Assembly: GCA_002753135.1 (NCBI GenBank)
Contig: PDZV01000004.1
Coordinates: 62,001 to 126,000 of the forward strand
Source: Magnetococcales bacterium WMHbinv6
Lineage (GTDB): Bacteria > Pseudomonadota > Magnetococcia > Magnetococcales > Magnetaquicoccaceae
Direction: 5' to 3'
Length of the DNA: 64,000 bases
The notes under the pieces are model-generated. The model saw nothing but the letters and a program-made list of their open reading frames with translations, did not search any database and had not been told where the DNA came from. The position numbers and the translations under genes are program-made. This document shows, piece after piece, positions 28,968 through 43,094 of this stretch (the stretch's first letter is position 1; each line of letters begins with the position of its first letter).

Positions 28968-29654
28968 ATGGCAGAGCAGAATGCCGCCAAGGCAGTGGTC
29001 TTGTTGTCGGGCGGCATGGATTCGGCAGTCTGTTTGTATACTGCGAAAGCAATGGGTTATACGGTGTATGCCATCAGCTTTCGTTACGGGCAGCGCCATC
29101 GGGTGGAGTTGCAGGCTGCAGAAGAGATGGCACGCCGTTTACCGGTTGCAGGCCATTTGTGGTTTGATTTGTCGGCAGAGGCGTTTGCCGGATCGGCGCT
29201 GACCAGTGGCATGGCCGTACCAAAAACGGCGGGGAGTGGTCCCATTCCTGCCACCTATGTCCCAGCCCGCAACACCGTATTTCTATCCGTTGCCCTTGCC
29301 TGGGCGGAGTCGCTGGCGGCAAAAGATCTGTTTATTGGGGTCAACGCGGTCGATTATTCCGGCTATCCGGATTGTCGGCCAGCATTCATTGAAGCATTTG
29401 AACGGTTGGCCAATGTGGCGACCAAAGAGGGGGGATATCGGATTCATGCGCCCCTGCTGCATTGCTCAAAAGCGGCAATTGTCCGCCAGGGTCTTGCCTT
29501 GGGTGTCGATTTTGCCCAGACGCGCAGCTGTTATGATCCAGATTCGACGGGCAAGGGTTGTGGCAGCTGTGATGCCTGCCGGTTGCGTTTAGCGGGTTTT
29601 GCCGAGGCGGGTCATGCCGATCCGGCACCTTATCAGCAGGCTGTGCAGCGGTGA
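28968..29654 (+). CDS. queC: 7-cyano-7-deazaguanine synthase
   Basis: Predicted 228 residues. The PP-loop ATP motif is [12 protein letters not shown], the substrate loop is [15 protein letters not shown], and a C-terminal zinc site has four cysteines in [18 protein letters not shown]-like spacing. It converts 7-carboxy-7-deazaguanine to preQ0 on the queuosine path. GGAGAGTAAAGG precedes the ATG. Queuosine genes beside tol-pal-cpoB are a known conserved neighbourhood. Its stop overlaps the next start as GTGA. Confidence 0.96.
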   Translation: MAEQNAAKAVVLLSGGMDSAVCLYTAKAMGYTVYAISFRYGQRHRVELQAAEEMARRLPVAGHLWFDLSAEAFAGSALTSGMAVPKTAGSGPIPATYVPARNTVFLSVALAWAESLAAKDLFIGVNAVDYSGYPDCRPAFIEAFERLANVATKEGGYRIHAPLLHCSKAAIVRQGLALGVDFAQTRSCYDPDSTGKGCGSCDACRLRLAGFAEAGHADPAPYQQAVQR

Positions 29655-30655
29655 CAGGGAGTACGTTGGCACGACGTTTTCAACAACAGGCTCTGCCGCT
29701 GTTAAAGCACCATGCGGGCATTGTCGTTGCCGTCTCCGGTGGAGCGGATTCGATGGCGCTGTTGCACCTGTTGCTGGCCACTCTTCCCAACCCATCGGCA
29801 ACCCTTCATGTTGCCCATTTTGATCACGGTTTACGCAGCGATTCCGCACAGGATGCCCACTTTGTGCAGGAAGAGGCCGGCCGTTGTGCCCTCCGATGCA
29901 CGATCGGTCAATGGCAGGAAAAAACAGGCACAGGCAATCTGGCCGCACGGGCCCGTACCGCCCGCTATCAATTTTTGTTGCGCACGGCAGAACGACAGGG
30001 AGCCGATTGTGTGGTGACCGGTCACCATTTGGATGATCAGGCGGAAACCATTGTGGAACGGTTGTTGCGTGGCAGCGGCCTGCAGGGGCTGCAGGCGATG
30101 GCAGAGAGTCGCTCTTTGACGGATCAGGTTGCCTTGTTGCGTCCGCTGTTGCCGTTTACCCGTGCCGAGTTGCGGGCGTGGCTGCAGGGGCAGGGGATTC
30201 TGTGGCGTGAGGATGGCAGCAATGCCGTGCTGATTGCCCGTCGTAACCGGATTCGTCATCAAGTGTTGCCCACCTTGCAGGCGGTGGCCGATGCGGGTTT
30301 GAGCCGACGTCTGGCAGCAACCGCCAGCCGCTTGCGCCAGGTGGAGCAGGCCCTCGATTGGATGTTGACCCGGCTCTGGCCGAGTTGGGATCCACAAGAG
30401 ACGGCGACCGGTGGCATTTCCTTGGCGGTTGCCCCCCTCTCTACCCTGCCGGATGAGCTGCTTTACCGTTGTCTGCAACAGTGTCAGCAACGGTTGCAGG
30501 AGGGGGCGCACCCTCTGGGTGAGCGGGCCGTACACGGTTTTTTGCACCGTTTACGCAGTCGACGACGCTGTTGGCGCATGGTGGTACACGGTATGGCCAT
30601 CGAACGGCAGCAGGATCGACTGTTATTTTGCCGTCCTGAAGGTCGATGGCAATAA
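29651..30655 (+). CDS. tilS: tRNA(Ile)-lysidine synthetase
   Basis: Predicted 334 residues from GTG 29651, which overlaps the queC stop. The PP-loop is [18 protein letters not shown], followed by the TilS motif [13 protein letters not shown] and [21 protein letters not shown] split across positions 118-140. It modifies C34 of the AUA-reading tRNA-Ile to lysidine, an essential step. It is shorter than E. coli TilS (432), with a reduced C-terminal region. As in many bacteria, ftsH lies downstream. Confidence 0.95.
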   Translation: MTGSTLARRFQQQALPLLKHHAGIVVAVSGGADSMALLHLLLATLPNPSATLHVAHFDHGLRSDSAQDAHFVQEEAGRCALRCTIGQWQEKTGTGNLAARARTARYQFLLRTAERQGADCVVTGHHLDDQAETIVERLLRGSGLQGLQAMAESRSLTDQVALLRPLLPFTRAELRAWLQGQGILWREDGSNAVLIARRNRIRHQVLPTLQAVADAGLSRRLAATASRLRQVEQALDWMLTRLWPSWDPQETATGGISLAVAPLSTLPDELLYRCLQQCQQRLQEGAHPLGERAVHGFLHRLRSRRRCWRMVVHGMAIERQQDRLLFCRPEGRWQ

Positions 30656-30789
30656 AACATGCTCGGAAACCGAATAATGGCAAAGGAAACCGTTGAACTT
30701 TTTTGGGGATGCCCCTATCTTTTAGCTTGTCTTAATTTTGTTTTTGCTGATCATTGGCTGTCGTGTCAACGACACCTGGGAGGAAGTGG

Positions 30790-32768
<1,979 letters not shown>

Positions 32769-32772
<4 letters not shown>

Positions 32773-33683
32773 TGAGTCCAGCCGGGTCGGCAGCGACCCT
32801 GTTGCACTGTGGCCGTTGGCAACTGGATGTGCGGCAGCCGCGCCTGATGGGCATCATCAATGTGACGCCGGACTCTTTTTCTGGCGATGGTCTGGCCGGC
32901 TGTCGGCAGCTGGCGGTTGCGCAAGGGATACGGATGGTGGCAGAGGGGGCCGATCTGCTGGATATCGGAGGCGAATCAACCCGTCCCGGTGCAGCAGAAG
33001 TATCCGTGCAGGAGGAGCTGGATCGGGTCATGCCGGTGCTGGAGGTGCTGCTGACTGAGGTCGACCGACCGATTGCCGTGGATACCCGCAAAGAGGCGGT
33101 GATGCAGGCGGCGTTGCAGGCCGGGGCCGCGATGATCAACGATGTCTCTGCCTTGCAGGGGGTGACGACCTCCTTTGCCCGCACGGTATTGGCCCCGCGC
33201 CAGGAGGCGATTGTGCTGATGCACATGCAGGGCACACCAGCAACCATGCAACAGGCACCGCACTATCAGGATGTGGTGGCTGAGGTGGTGGCATTTTTGG
33301 CGGAGCGGATCCGCTGGTGCGAAGAGCAGGGGATTGCCCGGCACCGTTTGCTGGTGGATCCTGGTATCGGTTTTGGCAAAGAGCAGGAACACAACCTGGC
33401 TCTGCTTTGTCGTCTGCAGGCGCTGCAAGTGTTGAAGGTGCCGATTTTATTGGGTGTTTCTCGCAAACGACTGATCGGCTGGCTTGCTGAAGAAGAGGAT
33501 CCGCAACGGCGGGATGTGGGCAGCCATGTTTTGGCCGCCTGGGGTGTATTGGCGGGAGCCGCCATTGTGCGGGTGCATGATGTGGCGGGTGCGCGGCAGG
33601 CGATTGCGGTTGCCGACGGCTTGCGCCGCCATTGTGGTGGTGCCGGGTTGCAGGTTGCTGCGCAAACGGCGGGTGTGGGTTGA
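32769..33683 (+). CDS. folP: Dihydropteroate synthase
   Basis: Predicted 304 residues. The pterin-binding motifs are [26 protein letters not shown] and [10 protein letters not shown]-type ([10 protein letters not shown]). [14 protein letters not shown] contributes the substrate loop. It condenses pABA with dihydropterin pyrophosphate in folate synthesis and is the sulfonamide target. The ftsH-folP-glmM order is the classic gammaproteobacterial arrangement; the start overlaps ftsH (ATGATGA). Confidence 0.96.
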
Positions 33684-33694
33684 ACGGACCGGAA

Positions 33695-35101
33695 ATGGAT
33701 GGCATGAACAGCGGCAAAAAAGAGCAGCGCAGATTGTTCGGCACCGACGGCGTGCGCAGCCGGGCCAACATCTATCCGATGACAGCTGAGTTGGTCTTGC
33801 GCCTGGGCCGTGCAGCCGGGGTTGTCTTGCGCGGTCGGGAACGGACACAAAACCGGCGTCATTCGGTGGTGATCGGCAAGGATACCCGTCTCTCCGGTTA
33901 TCTGTTTGAATCGGCGTTGCGCGCGGGTTTTACCTCGATGGGCATCCATTGCATTCAGGTGGGTTCGTTGCCGACCCCGGCCATTGCTTTTTTGACCCGT
34001 GCCTTGCGTGCCGATGCCGGGGTGATGATTTCCGCTTCCCACAATCCGTTTTACGATAACGGAATCAAATTTTTCAGTGCCAACGGCATGAAATTGCCCG
34101 ACAGCATGGAGTTGGAAATCGAACATCTGGTGTTGGAAGAGGATCTGGATCGCTATCAGCCGCTGGCGCATGAGTTGGGCAAGGCCACCATCATCGATGA
34201 TGCCGGGGGCCGCTATATCGAGTTTTGCAAAAACTGTTTTCCCAAAGAGTTGCGTCTGGATGGGTTGCGCGTGGTGGTGGATTGCGCCCATGGTGCCTCT
34301 TATAAGGTGGCACCGGCTGTTTTTTGGGAGTTGGGTGCCGAAGTGGTACCGATCGGCAATGCGCCCAACGGCTACAACATCAATGATGGTTTTGGTGCCT
34401 TGCACCCGGAGGCTCTGCAAAAAAAAGTTCTGGAAGTGCGGGCAGATATTGGTGTCGCCTTTGATGGAGATGCCGACCGCCTGATGGTCTGCGACGAAAA
34501 GGGGCGTATTCTCAACGGTGATCATGTGTTGGCCATGAGTGCCGTCGCCATGCAGAAAGAGGGGTCGTTGCGGGGTGGTGGTGTGGTGGCGACGGTGATG
34601 TCCAATCTGGGGCTGGAACGGTTTTTGGCCCAGCATGGTCTGGCGTTGATACGGGCCCGGGTCGGTGATCGCTATGTGCTGGAACAAATGATGCAGGGCG
34701 GTTACAACCTGGGTGGCGAACAGTCCGGGCATATGATTTTTCTGGACAAAAACACCACCGGTGATGGTATTGTTTCGGCCTTGAAAATTTTGGAGTTGAT
34801 GGCCTCGAGCCGTCGCCCGCTTTCCGAATTGATCACCGGCATGGAGATTGTGCCGCAGGTGTTGCAGAATGTGGTGGTTCCCACCGATCGGGATCCCTTG
34901 TCCCACCCGGAAGTCAAAGAGGCGATTGCCGAGACGGAGCGCAAACTGACAGGAATCGGGCGGGTGTTGGTGCGCAAATCGGGTACGGAACCCACCGTGC
35001 GGGTGATGCTGGAGGGGGACAACCAGGAGCAGATTGAGGTGATGGCCGGTGAATTGTGCCAGCTCATTGCGCGGGTGACCGGGTTGAGCAAGGATGAATA
35101 G
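33695..35101 (+). CDS. glmM: Phosphoglucosamine mutase
   Basis: Predicted 468 residues from ATG 33695; TTG 33680, overlapping the folP stop, is an alternative. The N-terminal motif RLFGTDGVRSRAN, the phosphoserine loop ISASHNPFYDNGIKFF, the metal loop DGDADR and the C-terminal phosphate-binding RKSGTEPTVRVM are all present. It converts glucosamine-6-P to glucosamine-1-P for peptidoglycan and LPS. It closes the ftsH-folP-glmM operon and is followed at once by a fold-back repeat. Confidence 0.95.
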   Translation: MDGMNSGKKEQRRLFGTDGVRSRANIYPMTAELVLRLGRAAGVVLRGRERTQNRRHSVVIGKDTRLSGYLFESALRAGFTSMGIHCIQVGSLPTPAIAFLTRALRADAGVMISASHNPFYDNGIKFFSANGMKLPDSMELEIEHLVLEEDLDRYQPLAHELGKATIIDDAGGRYIEFCKNCFPKELRLDGLRVVVDCAHGASYKVAPAVFWELGAEVVPIGNAPNGYNINDGFGALHPEALQKKVLEVRADIGVAFDGDADRLMVCDEKGRILNGDHVLAMSAVAMQKEGSLRGGGVVATVMSNLGLERFLAQHGLALIRARVGDRYVLEQMMQGGYNLGGEQSGHMIFLDKNTTGDGIVSALKILELMASSRRPLSELITGMEIVPQVLQNVVVPTDRDPLSHPEVKEAIAETERKLTGIGRVLVRKSGTEPTVRVMLEGDNQEQIEVMAGELCQLIARVTGLSKDE

Positions 35102-35241
35102 GGCGTGTTGACCTTTGGGGCTTGGTGGCCTTCAGACAAGGCGCGGCGAGAAGAGCAGGCGGCTACGCGGTTGTATGTGTGCAGTGGGGCCTTCCCGCAA
35201 CCAGGATCAAGATTTCTCAGGCCAAATGTTAAAACGCTCCA
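35102..35241. repeat. Fold-back (MITE/REP-like) element, copy B
   Basis: This lies between glmM and thrS. Its ends form an imperfect inverted repeat (GGCGTGTTGACCTTTGG at the left; GGCCAAATGTTAAAACGCTC at the right). It shares CCTTCAGACAAGGC (35129-35142) exactly with copy A, plus a matching TTGTATGTGTGCAG core and ATCAAG near the right end. It is non-coding. Confidence 0.65.
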
Positions 35242-35292
35242 GGCGCGGTTGCGCTGTACGATACGTTTAATTTATCAAGGTTCGGAACGATC

Positions 35293-37203
35293 ATGATTCA
35301 AATTACATTGCCGGATGGATCGGTCAAAAATTTTGACCAACCAGTCACCATGGGTGAGGTGGCGGCGGCCATCGGTCCCGGTTTGGCACGTGCGGCGCTG
35401 GCGGCTACCGTCAATGGGCAAGCTGTTGATTTGACCTATCGTCTGAGCGAATCGGCCCAGGTCTCTCTGATCACTGCTGCCAGTGATGCGGGGTTGAAAA
35501 TTGTCCGACACTCCACCAGCCATTTGTTGGCCCAGGCGGTCAAGGAGCTGTTTCCCTCTGCCCAGGTGACCATTGGACCGGCGGTAGAAAACGGTTTTTA
35601 TTACGATTTTGACTTTGAACGCCCTTTTACAACGGAAGATTTGGCCGCCATCGAGGTGCGCATGCAGGAACGGGCGCAACAGGCCATTCCGGTGCAGCGG
35701 CAGTTGATGGATCGGGATGAGGCGGTTGCCTTTTTCCAGGCGCAGGGTGAAACCTTCAAGGCGGAAATTATCAGCGAAATTCCTGCCGGTGAAACCATCT
35801 CCCTCTATCGGCAAGGGGATTTTATCGATCTGTGCCGGGGACCGCACGTGCCCGATACCGGCTGTTTGAAAGCCTTCAAACTGTTGTCGGTGGCCGGTGC
35901 CTATTGGCGTGGTGATGCCCGCAACAAACAGTTGCAGCGTATTTATGGCACCGCATGGGCAGACAAGAAGAGTTTGGACAGCTATCTGCACCAGTTGGCC
36001 GAGGCGGAAAAGCGGGATCATCGCCGGTTGGGCAAAGAGTTGGATCTTTTTTCTTTGCACGAAGAGGCGGGTGGGGGGTTGGTCTTTTGGCATCCGATGG
36101 GTGCCCGCGTGCGGCAGGTGATCGAAAATTATTGGAAGCAGGTGCATCAGGCGGCAGGCTACGAACTGCTGTATACGCCCCATATCGCCAATCTGGAGTT
36201 GTGGCGTACCTCTGGCCATCTCGATTTTTATCGTGAGTCGATGTTTGGGGCCATGCTGGTCGATGAGCAACCCTATCAGTTGCGACCGATGAACTGCCCG
36301 TTCCATATTTTGATCTACAATGCGCACCTGCATTCGCACCGGGATTTTCCCTTGCGCTGGGCGGAGTTGGGCACGGTTTACCGCTATGAAATGTCTGGTG
36401 TGTTGCATGGCCTGTTCCGGGTGCGGGGTTTTACCCAGGACGATGCCCATATTTTTTGCCGCGAAGATCAGATCGAGAGCGAAATTCTCGCCATTTTGGA
36501 TTTGACCCTGGCAACCTTGCAGCGTTTTGGTTTTCAGGAGTTTGAAGTCAATCTGTCGACCCGGCCCGGCAAATCGGTCGGTTCGGATGATATCTGGGAG
36601 AAAGCGACTGTCGCCTTGCGGCAGGCCATTGTGGCCCGTGACTTGAAATTTATCGAAGATGTGGGGGGCGGTGCATTTTACGGTCCCAAGATTGATGTCA
36701 AGATTACCGATACCATTGGCCGTAAATGGCAATGCTCGACCATTCAATTGGACTTCAATTTGCCGGAGCGATTTGATATATACTACATCGGTGAAGATGG
36801 AGGGCGAAAACGGCCCATCATGATCCATCGCGCCCTGATGGGTTCGCTGGAACGCTTTTTCGGTATTTTGATTGAACATTATGCCGGTTATTTTCCCGTC
36901 TGGCTGGCTCCTGTACAGGCGGTCGTGGTGACCATCACCGATGATCACAACGATTGGGCTGTTGAGGTGCGGGATCGCATGCGTCAGCGAGGTCTGCGGG
37001 TAGAGGCCGATCTGCGCAGTCAGAAAGTAGGTTATAAAATTCGTGAACACACCTTGAAAAAGGTGCCCTGGCTGCTGATTGTTGGCGACCAGGAGAGAAG
37101 AGAGGGGACGGTCAATCCGCGTGACTGTGCCGGTAAAACCTACGGCTCGGTTGCCGTGGAGATGTTTGCCGACCGTCTTCTGCAAGAGGCTGCCACACAT
37201 TAA
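35293..37203 (+). CDS. thrS: Threonine-tRNA ligase
   Basis: Predicted 636 residues, full length. Domains: TGS (1-60), editing domain with [10 protein letters not shown], then the class II catalytic core (about 240-530) with [12 protein letters not shown], the zinc cysteine in RPMNCPFH, and [12 protein letters not shown] (motif 3). The C-terminal anticodon-binding domain ends the chain. It charges tRNA-Thr. infC follows after 18 bases, the usual order. Its upstream region holds only the fold-back element, so its promoter is uncertain. Confidence 0.97.
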   Translation: MIQITLPDGSVKNFDQPVTMGEVAAAIGPGLARAALAATVNGQAVDLTYRLSESAQVSLITAASDAGLKIVRHSTSHLLAQAVKELFPSAQVTIGPAVENGFYYDFDFERPFTTEDLAAIEVRMQERAQQAIPVQRQLMDRDEAVAFFQAQGETFKAEIISEIPAGETISLYRQGDFIDLCRGPHVPDTGCLKAFKLLSVAGAYWRGDARNKQLQRIYGTAWADKKSLDSYLHQLAEAEKRDHRRLGKELDLFSLHEEAGGGLVFWHPMGARVRQVIENYWKQVHQAAGYELLYTPHIANLELWRTSGHLDFYRESMFGAMLVDEQPYQLRPMNCPFHILIYNAHLHSHRDFPLRWAELGTVYRYEMSGVLHGLFRVRGFTQDDAHIFCREDQIESEILAILDLTLATLQRFGFQEFEVNLSTRPGKSVGSDDIWEKATVALRQAIVARDLKFIEDVGGGAFYGPKIDVKITDTIGRKWQCSTIQLDFNLPERFDIYYIGEDGGRKRPIMIHRALMGSLERFFGILIEHYAGYFPVWLAPVQAVVVTITDDHNDWAVEVRDRMRQRGLRVEADLRSQKVGYKIREHTLKKVPWLLIVGDQERREGTVNPRDCAGKTYGSVAVEMFADRLLQEAATH

Positions 37204-37221
37204 GAATCAGGAGAAAAGACC

Positions 37222-37881
37222 ATCGCCAAACCACCTTTAAAACCCAGACCGCCAACGTCGGCGCCGCACCATGCGCCGGCTGCCCCGACGGCTCCCGCTG
37301 CGCCTGCTTCTGTTGATACCGTGCGGATCAACGAGCAGATCCGGGTCCCTGAAGTGCGCCTGATCGACGAAAAGGGCGAACAGGTCGGTATTGTCAGTCG
37401 GCAGGAGGCCTTGGCCCGGGCCATGGAAGCCAGCTTGGATCTGGTTGAAGTGGCACCGCAGGCCCGACCGCCGGTCTGCAAAATTATGGATTATACCAAA
37501 TTCAAGTACCAGAAAGCGGTACGCGAACGCCTGGCACGAAAAAAACAGACCCGCATCGATATCAAGGAGATCAAATTTCGTCCTGCAACCGATGTGCATG
37601 ATTTTGATGTCAAGTTGCGCAGTATTCGCAAGTTTCTGGAAGATGGCGACAAGGTCAAATGCACCTTGCGTTTTCGTGGCCGGGAGATGGCGCACCAGGA
37701 TCTAGGTATGGCACTGCTGGTGCGTGTCAAAGATGTATTGGGCGAGGAGGCCAAGGTCGAACAACCGCCCAAATTGATGGGTCGTCAAATGACCATGGTA
37801 TTGGCACCCTCCGGCATTGGCAAAAAAGCGGGTGCCTCCGGTTCGTCAGCTGAGGTTGACGAAGAGGATACGGAAGAGTAA
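37222..37881 (+). CDS. infC: Translation initiation factor IF-3 (ATC start codon)
   Basis: Predicted 219 residues starting at the rare codon ATC 37222, eight bases after a perfect AGGAG. The only downstream standard start, GTG 37321, lacks a ribosome site and would begin exactly at the conserved core. From ATC the chain has a 32-residue Pro/Ala-rich extension, then the IF3-N domain ([15 protein letters not shown]), the hinge and IF3-C ([24 protein letters not shown]). IF3 proofreads initiation codons; rare AUU/AUC starts on its own gene give autoregulation. The acidic tail EVDEEDTEE is unusual. Confidence 0.93.
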   Translation: MAKPPLKPRPPTSAPHHAPAAPTAPAAPASVDTVRINEQIRVPEVRLIDEKGEQVGIVSRQEALARAMEASLDLVEVAPQARPPVCKIMDYTKFKYQKAVRERLARKKQTRIDIKEIKFRPATDVHDFDVKLRSIRKFLEDGDKVKCTLRFRGREMAHQDLGMALLVRVKDVLGEEAKVEQPPKLMGRQMTMVLAPSGIGKKAGASGSSAEVDEEDTEE

Positions 37882-38063
37882 AAGCAGGTCGCAAGCAAAG
37901 AGATCGCCTGCGACCAGGCATAATCGATCTGCAGTGCGGTCAATGCCGACCGGTACTGCCGGTGCAGCGGGTTGGCCGGGTCGGTCAATTTCCCTGTGGT
38001 TGGTGGATGCGGGCAGTTTGCCGGGTGGCAACTGCTGCACGTTTAAGGAGTGGATAACAAGTC
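37882..38063 (+). promoter_or_regulatory. Leader between infC and rpmI, possible L20-type regulatory region
   Basis: A 182-base gap within the operon holds two inverted repeats: GGTCGCA (37887-37893) with TGCGACC (37909-37915), and GCAGTTTGCC (38013-38022) with GGCAACTGC (38027-38035). The position matches known rpmI-rplT leaders where L20 represses translation. The structure itself is not proven. Confidence 0.35.
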
Positions 38064-38267
38064 ATGCCCAAAATTAAAACCCATCGGGGCGCAGCCAAGC
38101 GGTTCAGAACGACCGGCTCCGGCAAATTGTTGCGCAATAAAGCCTACAAGCGTCATATTCTCACCAAAAAAAGCCCGAAACGGAAACGGAACATGTGTGG
38201 GGTGGATATGGTCGCAGATGTGGATCAAGCTGCTGTGCGTCGCATGCTGCCGAACCTGAACCTGTAA
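38064..38267 (+). CDS. rpmI: 50S ribosomal protein L35
   Basis: Predicted 67 residues, normal length. The signature is [20 protein letters not shown], with a highly basic middle (KKSPKRKRN). AAGGAGTGG precedes the ATG. It assembles into the large ribosomal subunit and is followed by rplT in the universal order. Confidence 0.97.
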   Translation: MPKIKTHRGAAKRFRTTGSGKLLRNKAYKRHILTKKSPKRKRNMCGVDMVADVDQAAVRRMLPNLNL

Positions 38268-38297
38268 TTTTCACGATTATCGCAAGGAGAAACGGCT

Positions 38298-39706
<1,409 letters not shown>

Positions 39707-39825
39707 AAGGTGTTGACTGCGTGTCAGCACTGGCATGAGACTGTACAAGGGGTGACGGCGTGAGCAGGTCATCTGAAGATCCTGCACGCTCTTGCTGTTG
39801 TTAGCGTCTGTTGACAAGAGGAATA

Positions 39826-40869
39826 ATGAGTATTTCCGTTGCTGTTTTGGGAGCCACGGGTTATACCGGCGGTGAATTGTTGCGTTTGCTGGGGCGTCAT
39901 CCCGAGGTGCGCATTGCCCATGTGACTTCTGAACGGTATGCCGGCAAACCGTTACGGCAGGCCTTTCCGCATCTGACTGCATTGCCGGAGCTGATTTGTC
40001 GCCCGTTGGGTGATGTGCATGGGGTCGAGGATGTGGATGTGGCTTTTTGTGCCTTGCCCCATTTGGCCTCCATGCGCGAGGTGCCGCAGTTGTTGGCCCG
40101 CTCCATGCGGGTGGTGGATCTTTCCGCCGATTTTCGCCTGCATGATCCGCTGATCTATCGGACATGGTATGGTACCGAACATCTGGCAACCCAGTTGCTG
40201 GCAGAGGCGGTCTATGGTCTGCCGGAGCTGCATCGCCACGCCATTGCCACTGCCCGTCTGGTGGCCAATCCCGGTTGTTACCCCACCTCGGTGCTGCTGG
40301 CCTTGGCACCGTTGTTGCGGGAGGAGTGGATTGATACCTCCTGGATGATTATTGACAGCAAGTCGGGTGTCAGCGGTGCCGGACGGTCGGCCAGCCAGGA
40401 TAATCTGTTTACCGAAGTCGAAGGCGGATTCCGGGCCTACAAGGTGGAGGGTCATCGCCATACCCCTGAAATGGAACAGGAATTATCGCTGTTAGCCGGT
40501 TCGGACGTGCGTATTCGCTTTGTTCCGCACCTGCTGCCCCAGTCACGGGGCATTTTGAGTACTTGCCATCTGCGTCCCCGTGTTGTACGGTCCCAGGCGG
40601 AGTGGCAAGAGACCCTGCGTACCTTTTACCGGGACGAGCCCTTCGTTCGTGTAGTGGAACCAGGGTCATGGCCAGCGACCAGTCATGTACGCGGCTCCAA
40701 TTATTGCCACATCGGCGTCGCAGTCGATAGCCGTACCGGTTGTTTGACCGTGCTTTCGGTGATCGACAATCTGGTCAAGGGCGCTGCCGGACAAGCAGTG
40801 CAAAATATGAATCTGATGTTCGGTATGGATGAACGAACCGGATTGGAACAATTGCCGCTTTTCCCGTAA
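39826..40869 (+). CDS. argC: N-acetyl-gamma-glutamyl-phosphate reductase
   Basis: Predicted 347 residues from ATG 39826 (AAGAGGAA upstream); a TTG five codons earlier is not needed. The NADP-binding loop is VLGATGYTGGELLRLL, the catalytic cysteine is in NPGCYPT, and the substrate region is SKSGVSGAGR with the His of KVEGHRHTPE. It performs the third step of arginine synthesis. No other arg gene is adjacent. Confidence 0.96.
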   Translation: MSISVAVLGATGYTGGELLRLLGRHPEVRIAHVTSERYAGKPLRQAFPHLTALPELICRPLGDVHGVEDVDVAFCALPHLASMREVPQLLARSMRVVDLSADFRLHDPLIYRTWYGTEHLATQLLAEAVYGLPELHRHAIATARLVANPGCYPTSVLLALAPLLREEWIDTSWMIIDSKSGVSGAGRSASQDNLFTEVEGGFRAYKVEGHRHTPEMEQELSLLAGSDVRIRFVPHLLPQSRGILSTCHLRPRVVRSQAEWQETLRTFYRDEPFVRVVEPGSWPATSHVRGSNYCHIGVAVDSRTGCLTVLSVIDNLVKGAAGQAVQNMNLMFGMDERTGLEQLPLFP

Positions 40870-40884
40870 CTAAGGCGTGGGGGC

Positions 40885-40953
40885 AACCGGAAATGACCGG
40901 TTACGCAACGGGATGGTGATACCGACAAATCAGGCCGAAAAATAATTTGTCGG
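40885..40953 (+). terminator. Hairpins after argC, possible terminator
   Basis: AACCGG pairs with CCGGTT around 40885-40902, and CCGACAAAT (40922-40930) pairs with ATTTGTCGG (40945-40953). Neither has a proper T run, so termination is uncertain. Confidence 0.35.
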
Positions 40954-41341
<388 letters not shown>

Positions 41342-41390
41342 TTACGGATTATCCACCGAACGGGTAGACAGGCCGTCGTCCTGCGCCAGT

Positions 41391-41426
41391 AAGGGGGGCT
41401 ATCATCCGATAAGCCCCCTTTTTTTG
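41391..41426 (+). terminator. Terminator after the ferredoxin gene
   Basis: AAGGGGGGCT pairs with AAGCCCCCTT around a short A/T loop, followed by TTTTTTT. One bulge interrupts the stem. Confidence 0.85.
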
Positions 41427-41471
41427 CGTGGTGGAGGGTAATTTGTCGTCATCCAGCCTACAGGTGCAGCC

Positions 41472-42371
41472 ATGCCCAGCAGTATGACCGGATTTTCTGA
41501 ACAATCAGGCAGCATTGCCGGCTTTCGTCTGGTTTGGCGACTGCGTTCGGTAAACCATCGCTATCTGGATATTGCCTTTCGACGCCCCAACAACTGGCCT
41601 GGCAATTGGCATGATTTGGAAAATCAGGCCAACAAACGGTTGCAAGCCCGTTTTGCCCGGGGTCATTTGGATTGTGATTTGATCCTGCAGAGCGAAGTGG
41701 AGAGTGGCCACCGTCTGGAGTTGGATCGTGAACTGCTGCAGGATCTGCAGCAGCTTGCCTCGGAGGTGCGCCAGGTGTTGGGTGCGGAGGGGATGGAGGG
41801 GCGTCTGACCCTTGACCGCTTGCTCTCCTGGCCTGGATTGGTGCGTGAGCGCACGCTGCAGGAGAGTGATGCTTCCCCTCTCATCGAGGTGGCGCTGGAG
41901 TTGTTGGAGCAGGCAGCCGAACAGTTGGAGTTGGCGCGCCTGCGCGAAGGGGAGGCATTGACCCATGTGGTACGCCAGTTACTCGATGAGTTTGCCGCCT
42001 TATTGAATCGTCTGGAGGGATTGTTGCCCGCCTTGCGCCAGGAGCAGAAGCGGATTCTGGCGGCCAGGGTCAATGAATTGACCGGCACTGCTGTCGATCC
42101 TGCCGATCTGGCGCGTGAGGTGGCGGTACTGCTCAACCGGATGGAGATTGCCGAAGAGGTGGAACGGTTGCGCATGCATGTGCGTGAACTGTATTCCCTG
42201 ATGGCTGGTTCTGCGCCGGTCGGCAGAAAACTGGATTTTTTCTGCCAGGAGTTGAACCGGGAGGCCAATACGGTCTGTTCCAAGTCGCAAAACAGTGCCC
42301 TGACCCGTTTGGGGGTGGAAATGAAACTGGTGATCGAAAAATTGCGTGAACAGGCGCAAAATCTGGAGTAA
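41472..42371 (+). CDS. yicC: YicC/YloC family endoribonuclease
   Basis: Predicted 299 residues. It begins SSMTGFSEQ, then VWRLRSVNHRYLDIAFRRP and ends with the conserved C-terminal half (FFCQELNREANTVCSKSQNS). The family includes E. coli YicC, a metal-dependent RNase implicated in RyhB decay. It is the first gene of the conserved yicC-gmk-rpoZ-relA/spoT cluster. Confidence 0.92.
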   Translation: MPSSMTGFSEQSGSIAGFRLVWRLRSVNHRYLDIAFRRPNNWPGNWHDLENQANKRLQARFARGHLDCDLILQSEVESGHRLELDRELLQDLQQLASEVRQVLGAEGMEGRLTLDRLLSWPGLVRERTLQESDASPLIEVALELLEQAAEQLELARLREGEALTHVVRQLLDEFAALLNRLEGLLPALRQEQKRILAARVNELTGTAVDPADLAREVAVLLNRMEIAEEVERLRMHVRELYSLMAGSAPVGRKLDFFCQELNREANTVCSKSQNSALTRLGVEMKLVIEKLREQAQNLE

Positions 42372-42418
42372 AATAGGCAACTTTTAGGCTGGTATAAGTT
42401 TCCATAATGAGGTACGCT

Positions 42419-43054
42419 GTGAGCAGCCAGGGCAGAGGATTTGTGCTGATTTTGTCGGCTCCCTCCGGGGCAGGCAAAGGGACGTTGGCTTCCCATCTTT
42501 TGGCGACGATGGGCGGCATTCGCTGGTCGGTATCCACCACCACCCGTTCTCCCCGTCCCGGTGAGGTGGATGGTCACTCCTACCATTTTGTCGATACAGC
42601 CACTTTCCGCAGTCGTATCGAGCAGGGTGCCTTTTTGGAGTGGGCGGAGGTGTTCGGCAACTATTATGGTACCGAACAGAGCTATGTGGCACAGGCTTTG
42701 GCCCAGGGAGAGGATGTGCTGCTGGATATCGATTGGCAGGGTGCCCGGCAGATTCGCGCCAAAATGGCTGCCGACGAGGTGGTTTCGGTCTCCATTTTGC
42801 CGCCTTCACGCCAGGTATTGCAGGAGCGCCTTATTGGTCGTTCCTCTGATGATCCCCAGGTGATTGCCCGCCGCATGGCGCAAGCCGGTGAGGAGATCGC
42901 CCATTGGCAGGAGTATGACTATCTGGTGGTCAATGATGATTTGTCCCGCGCCTGTCAGGATATAACGGCAATCATCACCGCAGAGCGTTTGAAACGCCAG
43001 CGCGAACGGGTTCCAGTTCGGACAATTGTGGCGACCTTTGCCGAAGAAAAGTAA
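42419..43054 (+). CDS. gmk: Guanylate kinase
   Basis: Predicted 211 residues from GTG 42419, six bases after GAGG; ATG 42407 lacks a ribosome site. P-loop APSGAGKGTL, the GMP-binding TTTRSPRPGEVDGHSYHFVD region, and DIDWQGARQIR are typical. It phosphorylates GMP to GDP, which also supplies the (p)ppGpp pathway encoded two genes downstream. Confidence 0.96.
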   Translation: MSSQGRGFVLILSAPSGAGKGTLASHLLATMGGIRWSVSTTTRSPRPGEVDGHSYHFVDTATFRSRIEQGAFLEWAEVFGNYYGTEQSYVAQALAQGEDVLLDIDWQGARQIRAKMAADEVVSVSILPPSRQVLQERLIGRSSDDPQVIARRMAQAGEEIAHWQEYDYLVVNDDLSRACQDITAIITAERLKRQRERVPVRTIVATFAEEK

Positions 43055-43094
43055 AAAATCCGTATTTATTCATGCTTGATATTGAGGTGAGTCC

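Noticed and set aside
33266-34906. 546-codon open frame antisense to folP and glmM
   Set aside because: It runs across two conserved sense genes and has no family resemblance.
35275-37200. 641-codon open frame antisense to thrS
   Set aside because: It exactly mirrors thrS, has no ribosome site or recognisable domain, and arises from biased codon use on the sense strand.
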